Shown piece by piece: positions 12,501 to 27,500 of a DNA stretch of 64,000 nt (its first letter is position 1; every line of letters begins with the position of its first letter). Both the position numbers and the translations under genes were made by a program. A model generated the notes under the pieces. That model was not told the origin of the DNA. It was given only the letters and a program-made list of their open reading frames with translations, and made no database searches. Source of the stretch: Plumapathes pennacea (lineage: Eukaryota; Cnidaria; Anthozoa; Antipatharia; Myriopathidae). The stretch is from assembly GCA_964036295.1 (NCBI GenBank), contig OZ038470.1, positions 2,531,501-2,595,500 of the forward strand, written 5' to 3'.

Positions 12501-15500
12501 CCCTAACTACTCTGAATTACATCAGTGATTTCTCCAAGAATAAATCATATTTTCTAATTCGAAAAGAAGCTTCCTATTATTTACCAGCTCAAGTGCCTAT
12601 CTTATGCGTTTGACTTGGATTGGAGACCAAAAATTTTTCGTCTACAAACCCCAGGAGCTTGGGTCAAACCCTAAGTACTCTGAATTTCACCAGTATTTTC
12701 TCCAAGATTAAATAATATTTTCTAATTCAAAAAGCGGATTCCTATCATATAACACCTCAAGTGTCTATCTTATGCATTTGGGTTGGATTGGAGACCAAAA
12801 ATTTTCAATCTATAAGCCCCAGGAGCCTGGGTCAAACCTTAACTACTGTGACTTTCATCAGTGATTTCTCCAAGATTAAATCATATTTTCTAATTCAAAA
12901 AGCAGATTCCTATTATTTACCAGCTCAAGTATCTATCTTATGAGTTGGACTTGGATTGGAGACCAAAAATTTTTCGTTCATAAACCTCAAGAGCCTGGGT
13001 CAAACCCTAACTACTCCGACTTTCACCAGTGTTTTCTCCAAGATTAAATAATATTTTCTAATTTAAAAACCGGATTCCTATCATATAACACCTCAAGTGC
13101 CTATCTTACGCATTTGAGTTGGATTGGAGACCAAAAATTTTCCATCTATCAACCCCAGGAGCCTGGGTCAAACCCTAACTACTCTGACTTTCATCAGTGA
13201 TTTCTCCAAGATTAAATCATATTTTCTAATTCAAAAAGCAGATTCCTATTATTTACCACCTCAAGTGCCTATCTTATGCATTTGAGTTGGATTGGAGAAA
13301 AAAAATTTTTCGTTCATAAACCCCAGGAGCTTGGGTCAAACCCTAACTACTCCGACTTTCACCAGTGTTTTCTCCAAGATTAAATAATATTTTCGAATTT
13401 AAAAACCGGATTCCTATCATATAACACCTCAAGTGCCTATCTTATGCGTTTGAGTTGGATTGGAGACCAAAAATTTTCCATCTATAAACCCGAGGAGCCT
13501 GGGTCAAACCCTAACTACTCTGACTTTCATCAGTGATTTCTCCAAGAATAAATCATATTTTCTAATTCAAAAAGCAGATTCCTATTATTTACCAACTCAA
13601 GTGCCTATCTTATGCGTTTGACTTGGATTGGGGACCAAAAATTTTTCGTTTATAAACCCCAGGAGCCTAGGTTAAACCTTAACAACTCCGACTTTCACCA
13701 GTGTTTTCTCCAAGATTACAACATATTTTCTAATTCAAAAAGGAGATTCCTATCATATAACACCTCAAGTGCCTATTTTATGCGTTTGAGTTGGATTGGA
13801 GACCAAAAAGTTTCCATCTATAAACCACAGAAGCCTGGGTCAAACCCTAACTACTCTGACTTACATCAGTGATTTCTCCAAGAATAAATCATCTTTTTTA
13901 ATTCAAAAAGCAGATTCCTATTATTTACCAGCTCAAGTATCTATCTTATGAGTTTCACTTGGATTGGAGACCAAAAATTTTTCGTTCATAAACTTCAGGA
14001 GCCTGGGTCAAACCCTAACTACTCCGACTTTCACCAGTGTTTTCTCCAAGATTAAATAATATTTTCTAATTCAAAAAGCGGATTCCTATCATATAACACC
14101 TCAAGTGCCTATATTATGCATTTGAGTTGGATTGGAGACCAAAAATTTTCCATCTATAAACCCCAGGAGCCTGGGTCAAACCATAACTACTCCGACTTTC
14201 ACCAGTGTTTTCTCCAAGATTAAATAACATTTTCTAATTCAAAAAGCGGATTCCTATCATATAACACCTCAAGTGCCTATCTTACACATTTGAGTTGGAT
14301 TGGAGACCAAAAATGTTTTGTTTATAAACCCCAGGAGCTTGGGTCAAACCCTAACTACTCCGACTTTCACTAGTGTTTTCTCCAAGATTAAATAATATTT
14401 TCTAATTCAAAAAGCGGATTCCTATCATATAACACCTCAAGTGCCCATCTTATGCATTTGAGTTGGATTCAAGACCAAAAATTTTCCATTTATAAACCCC
14501 AGGAGCCTGGGTCAAACCCTAACTACTCTGACTTTCACCAGTGATTTCTCCAAGATTAAATCATATTTTCTAATTCAAAAAGCAGATTCCTATCATTCAC
14601 AAGCTCAAGTAACTATCTTATGCGTTTGACTTGGATAAGAGACCAAAAATTTTTCGTTCACAAACCCCAGGAGCCTGGGTCAACCCTACCTACTCCGACT
14701 TTCACCAGTGTTTTCTTCAAAATTAAATAATATTTTCTAATTCAAAAACGAGATTCCTATCATTCAGAAGCTCAAGTGCCTATCTTATGCGTTTGACTTG
14801 GATTGGAAACCAAAAATGTTTCGTCTATAAACCCCAGGAGTTTGGGTCAAACCCTAAGTACTCTAACTTTCACCAGTGTTTTCTCCAAGATTAAATAATA
14901 TTTTCTAATTCAAAAAGCGGATTCCTATCATATAACACCTCAAGTGCCTATCTTATGCATTTGAGTTGGATTGGAGACCAAAAATTTTCCAGCTATAAAC
15001 CCCAGGAACCTGGGTCAAACCCTAACTACTCTGACTTTCACCAGTGATTTCTCCAAGATTAAATCATATTTTCTAATTCAAAAAGCAGATTCCTATCATT
15101 CACAAGCTCAAGTAACTATCTTATGCGTTTGACTTGGATTGGAGACCAAAAATTTTTCGTTCATAAACCCCAGCAGCCTGGGTCAAACCCTAACTACTGC
15201 GACTTTCACCAGTGTTTTCTCCAAGATTAAATAATAATTTCTAATTCAAAAAGCGGATTCCTATCATATAACACCTCAAGTGCCTATCTTATGCATTTGA
15301 GTTGGATTGGAGACCAAACATTTTCAATCTATAAACCCCACGAGCCTGGGTCAAACCCTTACTACTCTGACTTTCATCACTTACTTCTCCAAGATTAAAT
15401 CTTATTTTCTAATTCAAAAGGCAGATTCCTATTATTTACCAGCTCAAGTGCCTATCTTATGCGTTTCACTTGGATTGGAGACCAAAAATTTTTCGTTTAT

Positions 15501-18500
15501 AAACCCCAGGAGCCTGGGTTAAACCTTAACTACTTCGACTTTCACCAGTGTTTTCTCCAAGATTACAACATATTTTCTAATTCAGAAAGCAGATTCCTAT
15601 CATATAACACCTCAAGTGCCTATTTTATGCGTTTGAGTTGCATTGGAGACCAAACATTTTTCCATCTATAAACCCCAGGAGCCTGAGTCAAACCCTAACT
15701 ACTCTGGCTTTCATCAGTGATTTCTCCAATACTCAATCTTATTTTCTAATTCAAAAAGCAGATTCCTATTATTTACCACCTCAAGTGCCTATCTTATGCG
15801 TTTGACTTGGATTGGAGACCAAAAATTTTTCGTTTATAAACCCCACCAGCCTGGGTTAAACCTTAACTACTCCGACTTTCACCAGTGTTTTCTCCAAGAT
15901 TCCAACATATTTTCTAATTCAAAAAGCAGATTCCTATCATATAATACCTCAAGTACCTATTTTAAGCGTTTGACTTGGATTGGAGACCAAAAAGTTTCCA
16001 TCTATAAACCACAGGAGCCTGGGTCAAACCCTAACTACTCTGAATTACATCAGTGATTTCTCCAAGAATAAATCATATTTTCTAATTCGAAAAGCAGATT
16101 CCTATTATTTACCAGCTCAAGTGCCTATCTTATGCGTTTGACTTGGATTGGAGACCAAAAATTTTTCGTCTACAAACCCCAGGAGCTTGGGTCAAACCCT
16201 AAGTACTCTGAATTTCACCAATATTTTCTCCAAGATTAAATAATATTTTCTAATTCAAAAAGCGGATTCCTATCATATAACACCTCAAGTGCCTATCTTA
16301 TGCATTTGGGTTGGATTGCAGACCAAAAATTTTCAATCTATAAACCCCAGGAGCCTGGGTCAAACCTTAACTACTGTGACTTTCATCAGTGATTTCTCCA
16401 AGATTAAATCATATTTTCTAATTCAAAAAGCAGATTCCTATTATTTACCAGCTCAAGTATCTATCTTATGAGTTTGACTTGGATTGGAGACCAAAAAATT
16501 TTTCGTTCATAAACCTCAGGAGCCTGGGTGAAACCCTAACTACTCCGACTTTCACCAGTGTTTTCTCCAAGATTAAATAATATTTTCTAATTTAAAAACC
16601 GGATTCCTATCATATAACACCTCAAATGCCTATTTTACGCATTTGAGTTGTATTGGAGACCAAAAATTTTCCATCTATAAACCCCAGGAGCCTGGGTCAA
16701 ACCCTAACTACTCTGACTTTCATCAGTGATTTCTCCAAGATTAAATCACATTTTCTAATTCAAAAAGCAGATTCCTATTATTTACCACCTCAAGTGCCTA
16801 TCTTATGCATTTGAGTTGGATTGGAGACCAAAAATTTTTCGTTCATAAACCCCAGGAGCTTGGGTCAAACCCTAACTACTCCGACTTTCACCAGTGTTTT
16901 CTCCAAGATTAAATAATATTTTCGAATTTAAAAACCGGATTCCTATCATATAACACCTCAAGTGCCTATCTTATGCGTTTGAGTTGGATTGGAGACCAAA
17001 AATTTTCCATCTATAAACCCGAGGAGCCTGGGTCAAACCCTAACTACTCTGACTTTCATCAGTGATTTCTCCAAGAATAAATCATATTTTCTAATTCAAA
17101 AAGCAGATTCCTATTATTTACCAGCTCAAGTGCCTATCTTATGCGTATGACTTGGATTGGAGACCAAAAATTTTTCGTTTATAAACCCCAGGAGCCTGGG
17201 TTAAACCTTAACTACTCCGACTTTCACCAGTGTTTTCTCCAAGATTACAACATATTTTCTAATTCAAAGCGCAGATTCCTATCATATAACACCTCAAGTG
17301 CCTATTTTATGCGTTTGAGTTGGAATGGAGACCAAAAATTTTCCATCTATAAACCCGAGGAGCCTGGGTCAAACCCTAACTACTCTGACTTTCATCAGTG
17401 ATTTCTCCAAGAATAAATCATATTTTCTAATTCAAAAAGCAGATTCCTATTATTTACCAGCTCAAGTGCCTATCTTATGCGTTTGACTTGGATTGGAGAC
17501 CAAAAATTTTTCGTTTATAAACCCCAGGAGCCTGGGTCAAACCTTAACTACTCCAACTTTCACCAGTGTTTTCTCCAAGATTACAACATATTTTCTAATT
17601 CAAAAAGCAGATTCCTATCATATAACACCTCAAGTGCCTATTTTATGCGTTTGAGTTGGATTGGAGACCAAAAAGTTTCCATCTATAAACCACAAGAGCC
17701 TGGGTCAAACCCTAACTACTCTGACTTACATCAGTGATTTCTCCAAGAATAAATCATATTTTCTAATTCAAAAAGCAGATTCTTATTATTTACCAGCTCA
17801 AGTATCTATCTTATGAGTTTGACTTAGATTGGAGACCAAAAATTTTTCGTTCATAAACCTCAGGAGCCTGGGTCAAACCCTAACTACTCCGACTTTCACC
17901 AGTGTTTTCTCCAAGACTAAATAATATTTTCTAATTTAAAAACCGGATTCCTATCATATAACACCTCAAGTGCCTATCTTAAGCATTTGAGTTGGATTGG
18001 AGACCAAAAATTTTTCGTTCATAAACCCCAGGAGCTTGGGTCAAACCCTAACTACTCCGACTTTCACCAGTGTTTTCTCCAAGATTACATAATAATTTCG
18101 AATTTAAAAACCGGATTCCTATCATATAACACCTCAAGTGCCTATCTTATGCGTTTGAGTTGGATTGGAGACCAAAAATTTTCCATCTATAAACCCGAGG
18201 AGCCTGGGTCAAACCCTAACTACTCTGACTTTCATCAGTGATTTCTCCAAGAATAAATCATATTTCCTAATTCAAAAAGCAGATTCCTATTATTTACCAG
18301 CTCAAGTGCCTATCTTATGCGTTTCACTTGGATTGGAGACCAAAAATTTTTCGTTTATAAACCCCAGAAGCCTGGGTTAAACCTTAACTACTCCGACTTT
18401 CACCAGTGTTTTCTCCAAGATTACAACATATTTTCTAATTCAAAAAGCAGATTCCTATCACATAACACCTCAAGTGCCTATTTTATGCGTTTGAATTGAA

Positions 18501-21500
18501 TTGGAGACCAAAAATTTTCCATCTATAAACCCGAGGAGCCTGGGTCAAACCCTAACTACTCTGACTTTCATCAGTGATTTCTCCAAAAATAAATCATATT
18601 TTCTAATTCAAAAAGCACATTCCTATTATTTACCAGCTCAAGTGCCTATCTTATGCGTTTCACTTGGATTGGAGACCAAAAATTTTTCGTTTAAAAACCC
18701 CAGGAGCCTGGGTCAAACCTTAACTACTCCGACTTTCACCAGTGTTTTCTCCAAGATTACAACATATTTTCTAATTCAAAAAACAGATTCCTATCATATA
18801 ACACCTCAAGTGCCTATTTTATGTGTTTGAGTTGGATTGGAGACCAAAAAGTTTCCATCTATAAACCACAGGAGCCTGGGTCAAACCCTAACTACTCTGA
18901 CTTACATCAGTGATTTCTCCAAGAATAAATCATATTTTCTAATTCAAAAAGCAGATTCTTATTATTTACCAGCTCAAGTATCTATCTTATGAGTTTGACT
19001 TAGATTGGAGACCAAAAATTTTTCGTTCATAAACCTCAGGAGCCTGGGTCAAACCCTAACTACTCCGACTTTCACCAGTGTTTTCTCCAAGATTAAATAA
19101 TATTTTCTAATTTAAAAACCGGATTCCTATCATATAACACCTCAAGTGCCTATCTTAAGCATTTGAGTTGGATTGGAGACCAAAAATTTTTCGTTCATAA
19201 ACCCCAGGAGCTTGGGTCAAACCCTAACTACTCCGACTTTCACCAGTGTTTTCTCCAAGATTACATAATAATTTCGAATTTAAAAACCGGATTCCTATCA
19301 TATAACACCTCAAGTGCCTATCTTATGCGTTTGAGTTGGATTGGAGACCAAAAATTTTCCATCTATAAACCCGAGGAGCCTGGGTCAAACCCTAACTACT
19401 CTGACTTTCATCAGTGATTTCTCCAAGAATAAATCATATTTCCTAATTCAAAAAGCAGATTCCTATTATTTACCAGCTCAAGTGCCTATCTTATGCGTTT
19501 CACTTGGATTGGAGACCAAAAATTTTTCGTTTATAAACCCCAGAAGCCTGGGTTAAACCTTAACTACTCTGACTTTCACCAGTGTTTTCTCCAAGATTAC
19601 AACATATTTTCTAATTCAAAAAGCAGATTCCTATCACATAACACCTCAAGTGCCTATTTTATGCGTTTGAATTGAATTGGAGACCAAAAATTTTCCATCT
19701 ATAAACCCGAGGAGCCTGGGTCAAACCCTAACTACTCTGACTTTCATCAGTGATTTCTCCAAAAATAAATCATATTTTCTAATTCAAAAAGCACATTCCT
19801 ATTATTTACCAGCTCAAGTGCCTATCTTATGCGTTTCACTTGGATTGGAGACCAAAAATTTTTCGTTTAAAAACCCCAGGAGCCTGGGTCAAACCTTAAC
19901 TACTCCGACTTTCACCAGTGTTTTCTCCAAGATTACAACATATTTTCTAATTCAAAAAACAGATTCCTATCATATAACACCTCAAGTGCCTATTTTATGT
20001 GTTTGAGTTGGATTGGAGACCAAAAAGTTTCCATCTATAAACCACAGGAGCCTGGGTCAAACCCTAACTACTCTGACTTACATCAGTGATTTCTCCAAGA
20101 ATAAATCATATTTTCTAATTCAAAAAGCAGATTCCTATTATTTACCACCTCAAGTGCCTATCTTATGCGTTTGACTTGGATTAGAGACCAAAAATGTTTC
20201 GTCTACAAACCCCAGGAGCTTGGGTCAAACCCTAAGTACTCTGACTTTCACCAGTGTTTTCTCCAAGATTAAATAATATTTTCGAATTCAAAAAGCGGAT
20301 TCCTATCATATAACACCTCAAGTGCCTATTTTATGCATTTGGGTTGGATTGGAGACCAAAAATTTTCCATCTATAAACCCCAGGAGCCTGGGTCAAACCT
20401 TAACTACTCTGACTTTCATCAGTGATTACTCCAAGATTAAATCATATTTTCTAATTCAAAAAGCAGATTCCTATTATTTACCAGCTCAAGAATCTATCTT
20501 ATGAGTTTGACTTGGATTGGAGACCAAAAATTTTTCGTTCATAAACCTCAGGAGCCTGCGTCAAACCCTAACTACTCCGACTTTCACCGGTGTTTTCTCC
20601 AAGATTAAATAATATTTTCTAATTCAAAAAGCGGATTCCTATCATATAACACCTCAAGTGCCTATCTTACGCATTTGAGTTGGATTGGAGACCAAAAATT
20701 TTCCATCTATAAACCCCAGGAGAATGGGTCAAACCCTAACTACTCTGACTTTCATCAGTGATTTCTCCAATATTAAATCATATTTTCTAATTCAAAAAGC
20801 AGATTCCTATTATTTACCACCTCCAGTGCCTATCTTATGCGTTTGACTTGGATTGGAGAGCAAAAATTTTTCGTTCATAAACCCCAGGAGCTTGGGTCAA
20901 ACCCTAACTACTCCGACTTTCACCAGTGTTTTCTCCAAGATTAAATAATATTTTCGAATTTAAAAACCGGATTCCTATCATATAACACCTCAAGTGCCTA
21001 TCTTATGCGTTTGAGTTGGATTGGAGACCAAAAAATTTCCATCTATAAACCCGAGGAGCCTGGGTCAAACCCTAACTACTCTGACTTTCATCAGTGATTT
21101 CTCCAAGAATAAATCATATTTTCTAATTCAAAAAGCAGATTCCTATTATTTACCAGCTCAAGTGCCTATCTTATGCGTTTGACTTGGATTGGAGACCAAA
21201 AATTTTTCGTTTATGAACCCCAGGAGCCTGGGTTAAACCTTAACTACTCCGAATTTCACCAGTGTTTTCTCCAAGATTAAAACAAATTTTCTAATTCAAA
21301 AAGCAGATTCCTATCATATAACACCTCAAGTGCCTATTTTATGCGTTTGAGTTGAATTGGAGACCAAAAGTTTTCCATCTATAAATCCGAGGAGCCTGGG
21401 TCAAACCCTAACTACTCTGACTTTCATCAGTGATTTCTCCAAGAATAAATCATATTTTCTAATTCAAAAAGCAGATTCCTATTATTTACCAGCTCAAGTG

Positions 21501-24500
21501 CCTATCTTATCCGTTTGACTTGGATTGGAGACCAAAAATGTTTCGTTTATAAACCCCAGGAGCCTGGGTCAAACCTTAACTACTCCGACTTTCACCAGTG
21601 TTTTCTCCAAGATTACAACATATTTTCTAATTCAAAAAGCAGATTCCTATCATATAACACCTCAAGTGCCTATTTTATGCGTTTGAGTTGGATTGGAGAC
21701 CAAAAAGTTTCCATCTATAAACCACAGGAGCCTGGGTCAAACCCTAACTACTCTGACTTACATCACTGATTTCTCCAATATTAAATCATATTTTCTAATT
21801 CAAAAAGCAGATTCCTATTATTTACCACCTCAAGTGCCTATCTTATGCGTTTGACTTGGATTGGAGACCAAAAATGTTTTGTCTACAAACCCCAGGAGCT
21901 TGGGTCAAACCCTAAGTACTCTGACTTTCACCAGTGTTTTCTCCAAGATTAAATAATAATTTCGAATTCAAAAAGCGGATTCCTATCATATAACACCTCA
22001 AGTGCCTATCTTATGCATTTGGGTTGGATTGGAGACCAAAAATGTTTCATCTATAAACCCCAGGAGCCTGGGTGAAACCTTAACTACTCTGACTTTCATC
22101 AGTGATTACTCCAAGATTAAATCATATTTTCTAATTCAAAAAGCAGATTCCTATTATTTACCAGCTCAAGTATCTATCTTATGAGTTGGACTTGGATTGG
22201 AGACCAAAAATTTTTCGTTCATAAACCTCAGGAGCCTGGGTCAAACCCTAACTACTCTGACTTTCACCAGTGTTTTCTCCAAGATTAAATAATATTTTCT
22301 AATTCAAAAAGCGGATTCCTATCATATAACACCTCAAGTGCCTATATTATGCATTTGAGTTGGATTGGAGACCAAAAAATTTCCATCTATAAACCCCAGG
22401 AGCCTGGGTCAAACCATAACTACTCCGACTTTCACCAGTGTTTTCTCCAAGATTAAATCATATTTTCTAATTCAAAAAGCGGATTCCTATCATATAACAC
22501 CTCAAGTGCCTATCTTACACATTTGAGTTGGATTGGAGAACAAAACTTTTTCGTTCATAAACCCCAGGAGCTTGGGTCAAACCCTAACTACTCTGACTTT
22601 CACCAGTGTTTTCTCCAAGATTAAATAATATTTTCTAATTCAAAAAGCGGATTCCTATCATATAACACCTCAAATGCCTATCTTATGCGTTTGAGTTGGA
22701 TTGGAGACCAAAAATTTTCCATCTATAAACCCGAGGAGCCTGGGTCAAACCCTAACTACTCTGACTTTCATCAGTGAATTCTCCAATATTAAATCATATT
22801 TTCTAATTCAAAAAGCAGATTCCTATTATTTACCAGCTCAAGTGCCTATCTTATGCGTTTGACTTGGATTGGAGACCAAAAATTTTTCGTTCATAAACCC
22901 CAGGAGCTTGGGTCAAACCCCAACTACTCCGACTTTCACCAGTGTTTTCTCCAAGATTAAATAATATTTTCTAATTCAAAAAGCGGATTCCTATCATATA
23001 ACACCTCAAGTGCCTATCTTATGCGTTTGAGTTGGATTGGAGACCAAAAATTTTCCATCTATAAACCCCAGGAGCCTGGGTCAAACCCTAACTACTCTGA
23101 CTTTCATCAGTGATTTCTCCAATATTAAATCATATTTTCTAATTCAAAAAGCAGATTCCTATTATTTACCAGCTCAAGTGCCTATCTTATGCATTTGACT
23201 TGGATTCGAGTCCAAAAATTTTTCGTTCATAAACCCCAGGAGTTGGATCAAACCCTAACTACTCCGACTTTCACCAGTGTTTTCTCCAAGATTAAATAAT
23301 ATTTTCGAATTTAAAAACCGGATTCCTATCATATAACACCTCAAGTGCCTATCTTATGCGTTTGAGTTGGATTGGAGACCAAAAATTTTCCATCTATAAA
23401 CCCCAGGAGCCTGGGTCAAACCCTAACTACTCTCATTTTCATCAGTGATTTCTCCAAGAATAAATCATATTTTCTAATTCAAAAAGCAGATTCCTATTAT
23501 TTACCAGCTCAAGTGCCTATCTTATGCGTTTGTCTTGGATTGAAGACCAAAAATTTTTCGTTTATAAACTCCAGGAGCCTGGGTCAAACCCTAACTACTC
23601 CGACTTTCACCAGTGTTTCCTCCAAGATTAAATAATATTTTCTAATTCAAAAAGCGGATTCATATCATATAACACATCAAGTGCCTATCTTATGCATTTG
23701 AGTTGGATTGGAGACCAAAAATTTTCCATCTATAAACCCCAGGAGCCTGGGTAAAACCCTAACTACTCTGACTTTCACCAGTGTTTCCTCCAACATTAAA
23801 ACATATTTTCTAATTCAAAAAGCAGATTCCTATCATTTACCAACTCAAGTGCATATCTTATGCGTTTGACTAGGATTGGAGACCAAAAATTTTTCATTTA
23901 TAAACTCCAGGAGCCTGGGTCAAACCCTAACTACTCCGACTTTCACCAGTGTTTTCTCCAAGATTAAATAATATTTTCGAATTTAAAAACCGGATTCCTA
24001 TCATATAACACCTCAAGTGCCAATCTTATGCGTTTGAGTTGGATTGGAGACCAAAAATTTTCCATCTATAAACCCGAGGAGCCTGGGTCAAACCCTAACT
24101 ACTCTGACTTTCATCAGTGATTTCTCCAAGAATAAATCATATTTTCTCATTCAAAAACCAGATTCCTATTATTTACCAGCTCAAGTGCCTATCTTATGCG
24201 TTTGATTTGGATTGGAGACCAAAAATCTTTCGTTTATAAACCCCAGGAGCCTAGGTTAAACCTTAACTACTCCGAATTTCACCAGTGTTTTCTCCAAGAT
24301 TACAACATATTTTCTAATTCAAAAAGCAGATTCCTATCATATAACACCTCAAGTGCCTATTTTATGCGTTTGAGTTGAATTGGAGACCAAAAATTTTCCA
24401 TCTATAAAACCGAGGAGCCTGGGTCAAACCCTAACTACTCTGACTTTCATCAGTGATTTCTCCAAGAATAAATCATATTTTCTAATTCAAAAAGCAGATT

Positions 24501-27500
24501 CCTATTATTTACCAGCTCAAGTGCCTATCTTATGCGTTTGACTTGGATTGGAGACCAAAAATTTTTCGTTTATAAACCCCAGGAGCCTGGGTCAAACCTT
24601 AACTACTCCGACTTTCACCAGTGTTTTCTCCAAGATTACAACATATTTTCTAATTCAAAAAGCAGATTCCTATCATATAACACCTCAAGTGCCTATTTTA
24701 TGCGTTTGAGTTGGATTGGAGACCAAAAAGTTTCCATCTATAAACCACAGGAGCCTGGGTTAAACCCTAACTACTCTGACTTACATCACTGATTTCTCCA
24801 AGAATAAATCATATTTTCTAATTCAAAAAGCAGATTCCTATTATTTACCACCTCAAGTGCCTATCTTATGCGTTTGACTTGGATTGGAGACCAAAAATGT
24901 TTCGTCTACAAACCCCAGGAGCTTGGGTCAAACCCTAAGTACTCTGACTTTCACCAGTGTTTTCTCCAAGATTAAATAATATTTTCGAATTCAAAAAGCG
25001 GATTCCTATCATATAACACCTCAAGTGCCTATCTTATTCATTTGGGTTGGATTGGAGACCAAAAATTTTTCATCTATAAACCCCAGGAGCCTGGGTGAAA
25101 CCTTAACTACTCTGACTTTCATCAGTGATTACTCCAAGATTAAATCATATTTTCTAATTCAAAAAGCAGATTCCTATTATTTACCAGCTCAAGAATCTAT
25201 CTTATGAGTTGGACTTGGATTGGAGACCAAAAATTTTTCGTTCATAAACCTCAGGAGCCTGGGTCAAACCCTAACTACTCTGACTTTCACCAGTGTTTTC
25301 TCCAAGATTAAATAATATTTTCTAATTCAAAAAGCGGATTCCTATCATATAACACCTCAAGTGCCTATCTTATGCATTTGAGTTGGATTGGAGACCAAAA
25401 ATTTTCCATCTATAAACCCCAGGAGCCTGGGTCAAACCATAACTACTCCGACTTTCACCAGTGTTTTCTCCAAGATTAAATAATATTTTCTAATTCAAAA
25501 AGCGGATTCCTATCATATAACACCTCAAGTGCCTATCTTACACATTTGAGTTGGATTGGAGACCAAAACTTTTTCGTTCATAAACCCCAGGAGCTTGGGT
25601 CAAACCCTAACTACTCCGACTTTCACCAGTGTTTTCTCCAAAATTAAATAATATTTTCTAATTCAAAAAGCGGATTCCTATCATATAACACCTCAAGTGC
25701 CTATCTTATGCGTTTGAGTTGGATTGGAGACCAAAAATTTTCCATCTATAAACCCCAGGAGCCTGGGTCAAACCCTAACTACTCTGACTTTCATCAGTGA
25801 TTTCTCCAATATTAAATCATATTTTCTAATTCAAAAAGCAGATTCCTATTATTTACCAGCTCAAGTGCCTATCTTATGCGTTTGACTTGGATTGGAGACC
25901 AAAAATTTTTCGTTCATAAACCCCAGGAGCTTGGGGCAAACCATAACTACTCCGACTTTCACCAGTGTTTTCTCCAAAATTAAATAATATTTTCTAATTC
26001 AAAAAGCGGGTTCCTATCATATAACACCTCAAGTAACTATCTTATGCGTTTGAGTTGGATTGGAGACCAAAAATTTTCCATCTATAAACCCGAGGAGCCT
26101 GGGTCAAACCCTAACTACTCTGACTTTCATCAGTGATTTCTCCAAGATTAAATCATATTTTCTAATTCAAAAAGCAGATTCCTATTATTTACCACCTCAA
26201 GTGCCTATCTTATGCGTTTGACTTGGATTGGAGTCCAAAAATTTTTCGTTCATAAACCCCAGGAGCTTGGATCAAACCCTAACTACTCCGACTTTCACCA
26301 GTGTTTTCTCCAAGATTAAATAATATTTTCGAATTTAAAAACCGGATTCCTATCATATAACACCTCAAGTGCCTATCTTATGCATTTGAGTTGGATTGGA
26401 GACAAAAAATTTTCCATCTATAAACCCCAGGAGCCTGGGTCAAACCCTAACTACTCTCATTTTCATCAGTGATTTCTCCAAGAATAAATCATATTTTCTA
26501 ATTCAAAAAGCAGATTCCTATTATTTACCAGCTCAAGTGCCTATCTTATGCGTTTGTCTTGGATTGGAGACCAAAAATTTTTCGTTTATAAACTGCAGGA
26601 GCCTGGGTCAAACCCTAACTACTCCGACTTTCACCAGTGTTTCCTCCAAGATTAAATAATATTTTCTAATTCAAAAAGCGGATTCATATTATATAACACA
26701 TCAAGTGCCTATCTTATACATTTGAGTTGGATTGGAAACCAAAAATTTTCCATCTATAAACCCCAGGAGCCTGGGTAAAACCCTAACTATTCTGACTTTC
26801 ATCAGTGATTTCTCCAAGAATAAATCATATTTTCTAATTCAAAAAGCACATTCCTATTATTTACCAGCTCAAGTGCCTATCTTATGCGTTTGACTTGGAT
26901 TGGAGACCAAAAATTTTTCGTTTATAAACCCCAGGAGCCTGGGTCAAACCTTAACTACTCCGACTTTCACCAGTGTTTTCTCCAAGATTACAATATATTT
27001 TCTAATTCAAAAAGCAGATTCCTATCATATAACACCTCAAGTGCCTATTTTATGCGTTTGAGTTGGATTGGAGACCAAAAATTTTCCATCTATAAACCAC
27101 AGGAGCCTGGGTCAAACCCTAACTACTCTGACTTACATCACTGATTTCTCCAAGAATAAATCATATTTTCTAATTCAAAAAGCAGATTCCTATTATTTAC
27201 CACCTCAAGTGCCTATCTTATGCGTTTGACTTGGATTGGAGACCAAAAATGTTTCGTCTACAAACCCCAGGAGCTTGGGTCAAACCCTAAGTACTCCGAC
27301 TTTCACCAGTGTTTTCTCCAAGATTAAATAATATTTTCGAATTCAAAAAGCGGATTCCTATCATATAACACCTCAAGTGCCTATCTTATGCATTTGGGTT
27401 GGATTGGAGACCAGAAATTTTTCATCTATAAACCCCAGGAGCCTGGGTCAAACCTTAACTACTCTGACTTTCATCACTGATTACTCCAAGATTAAATCAT

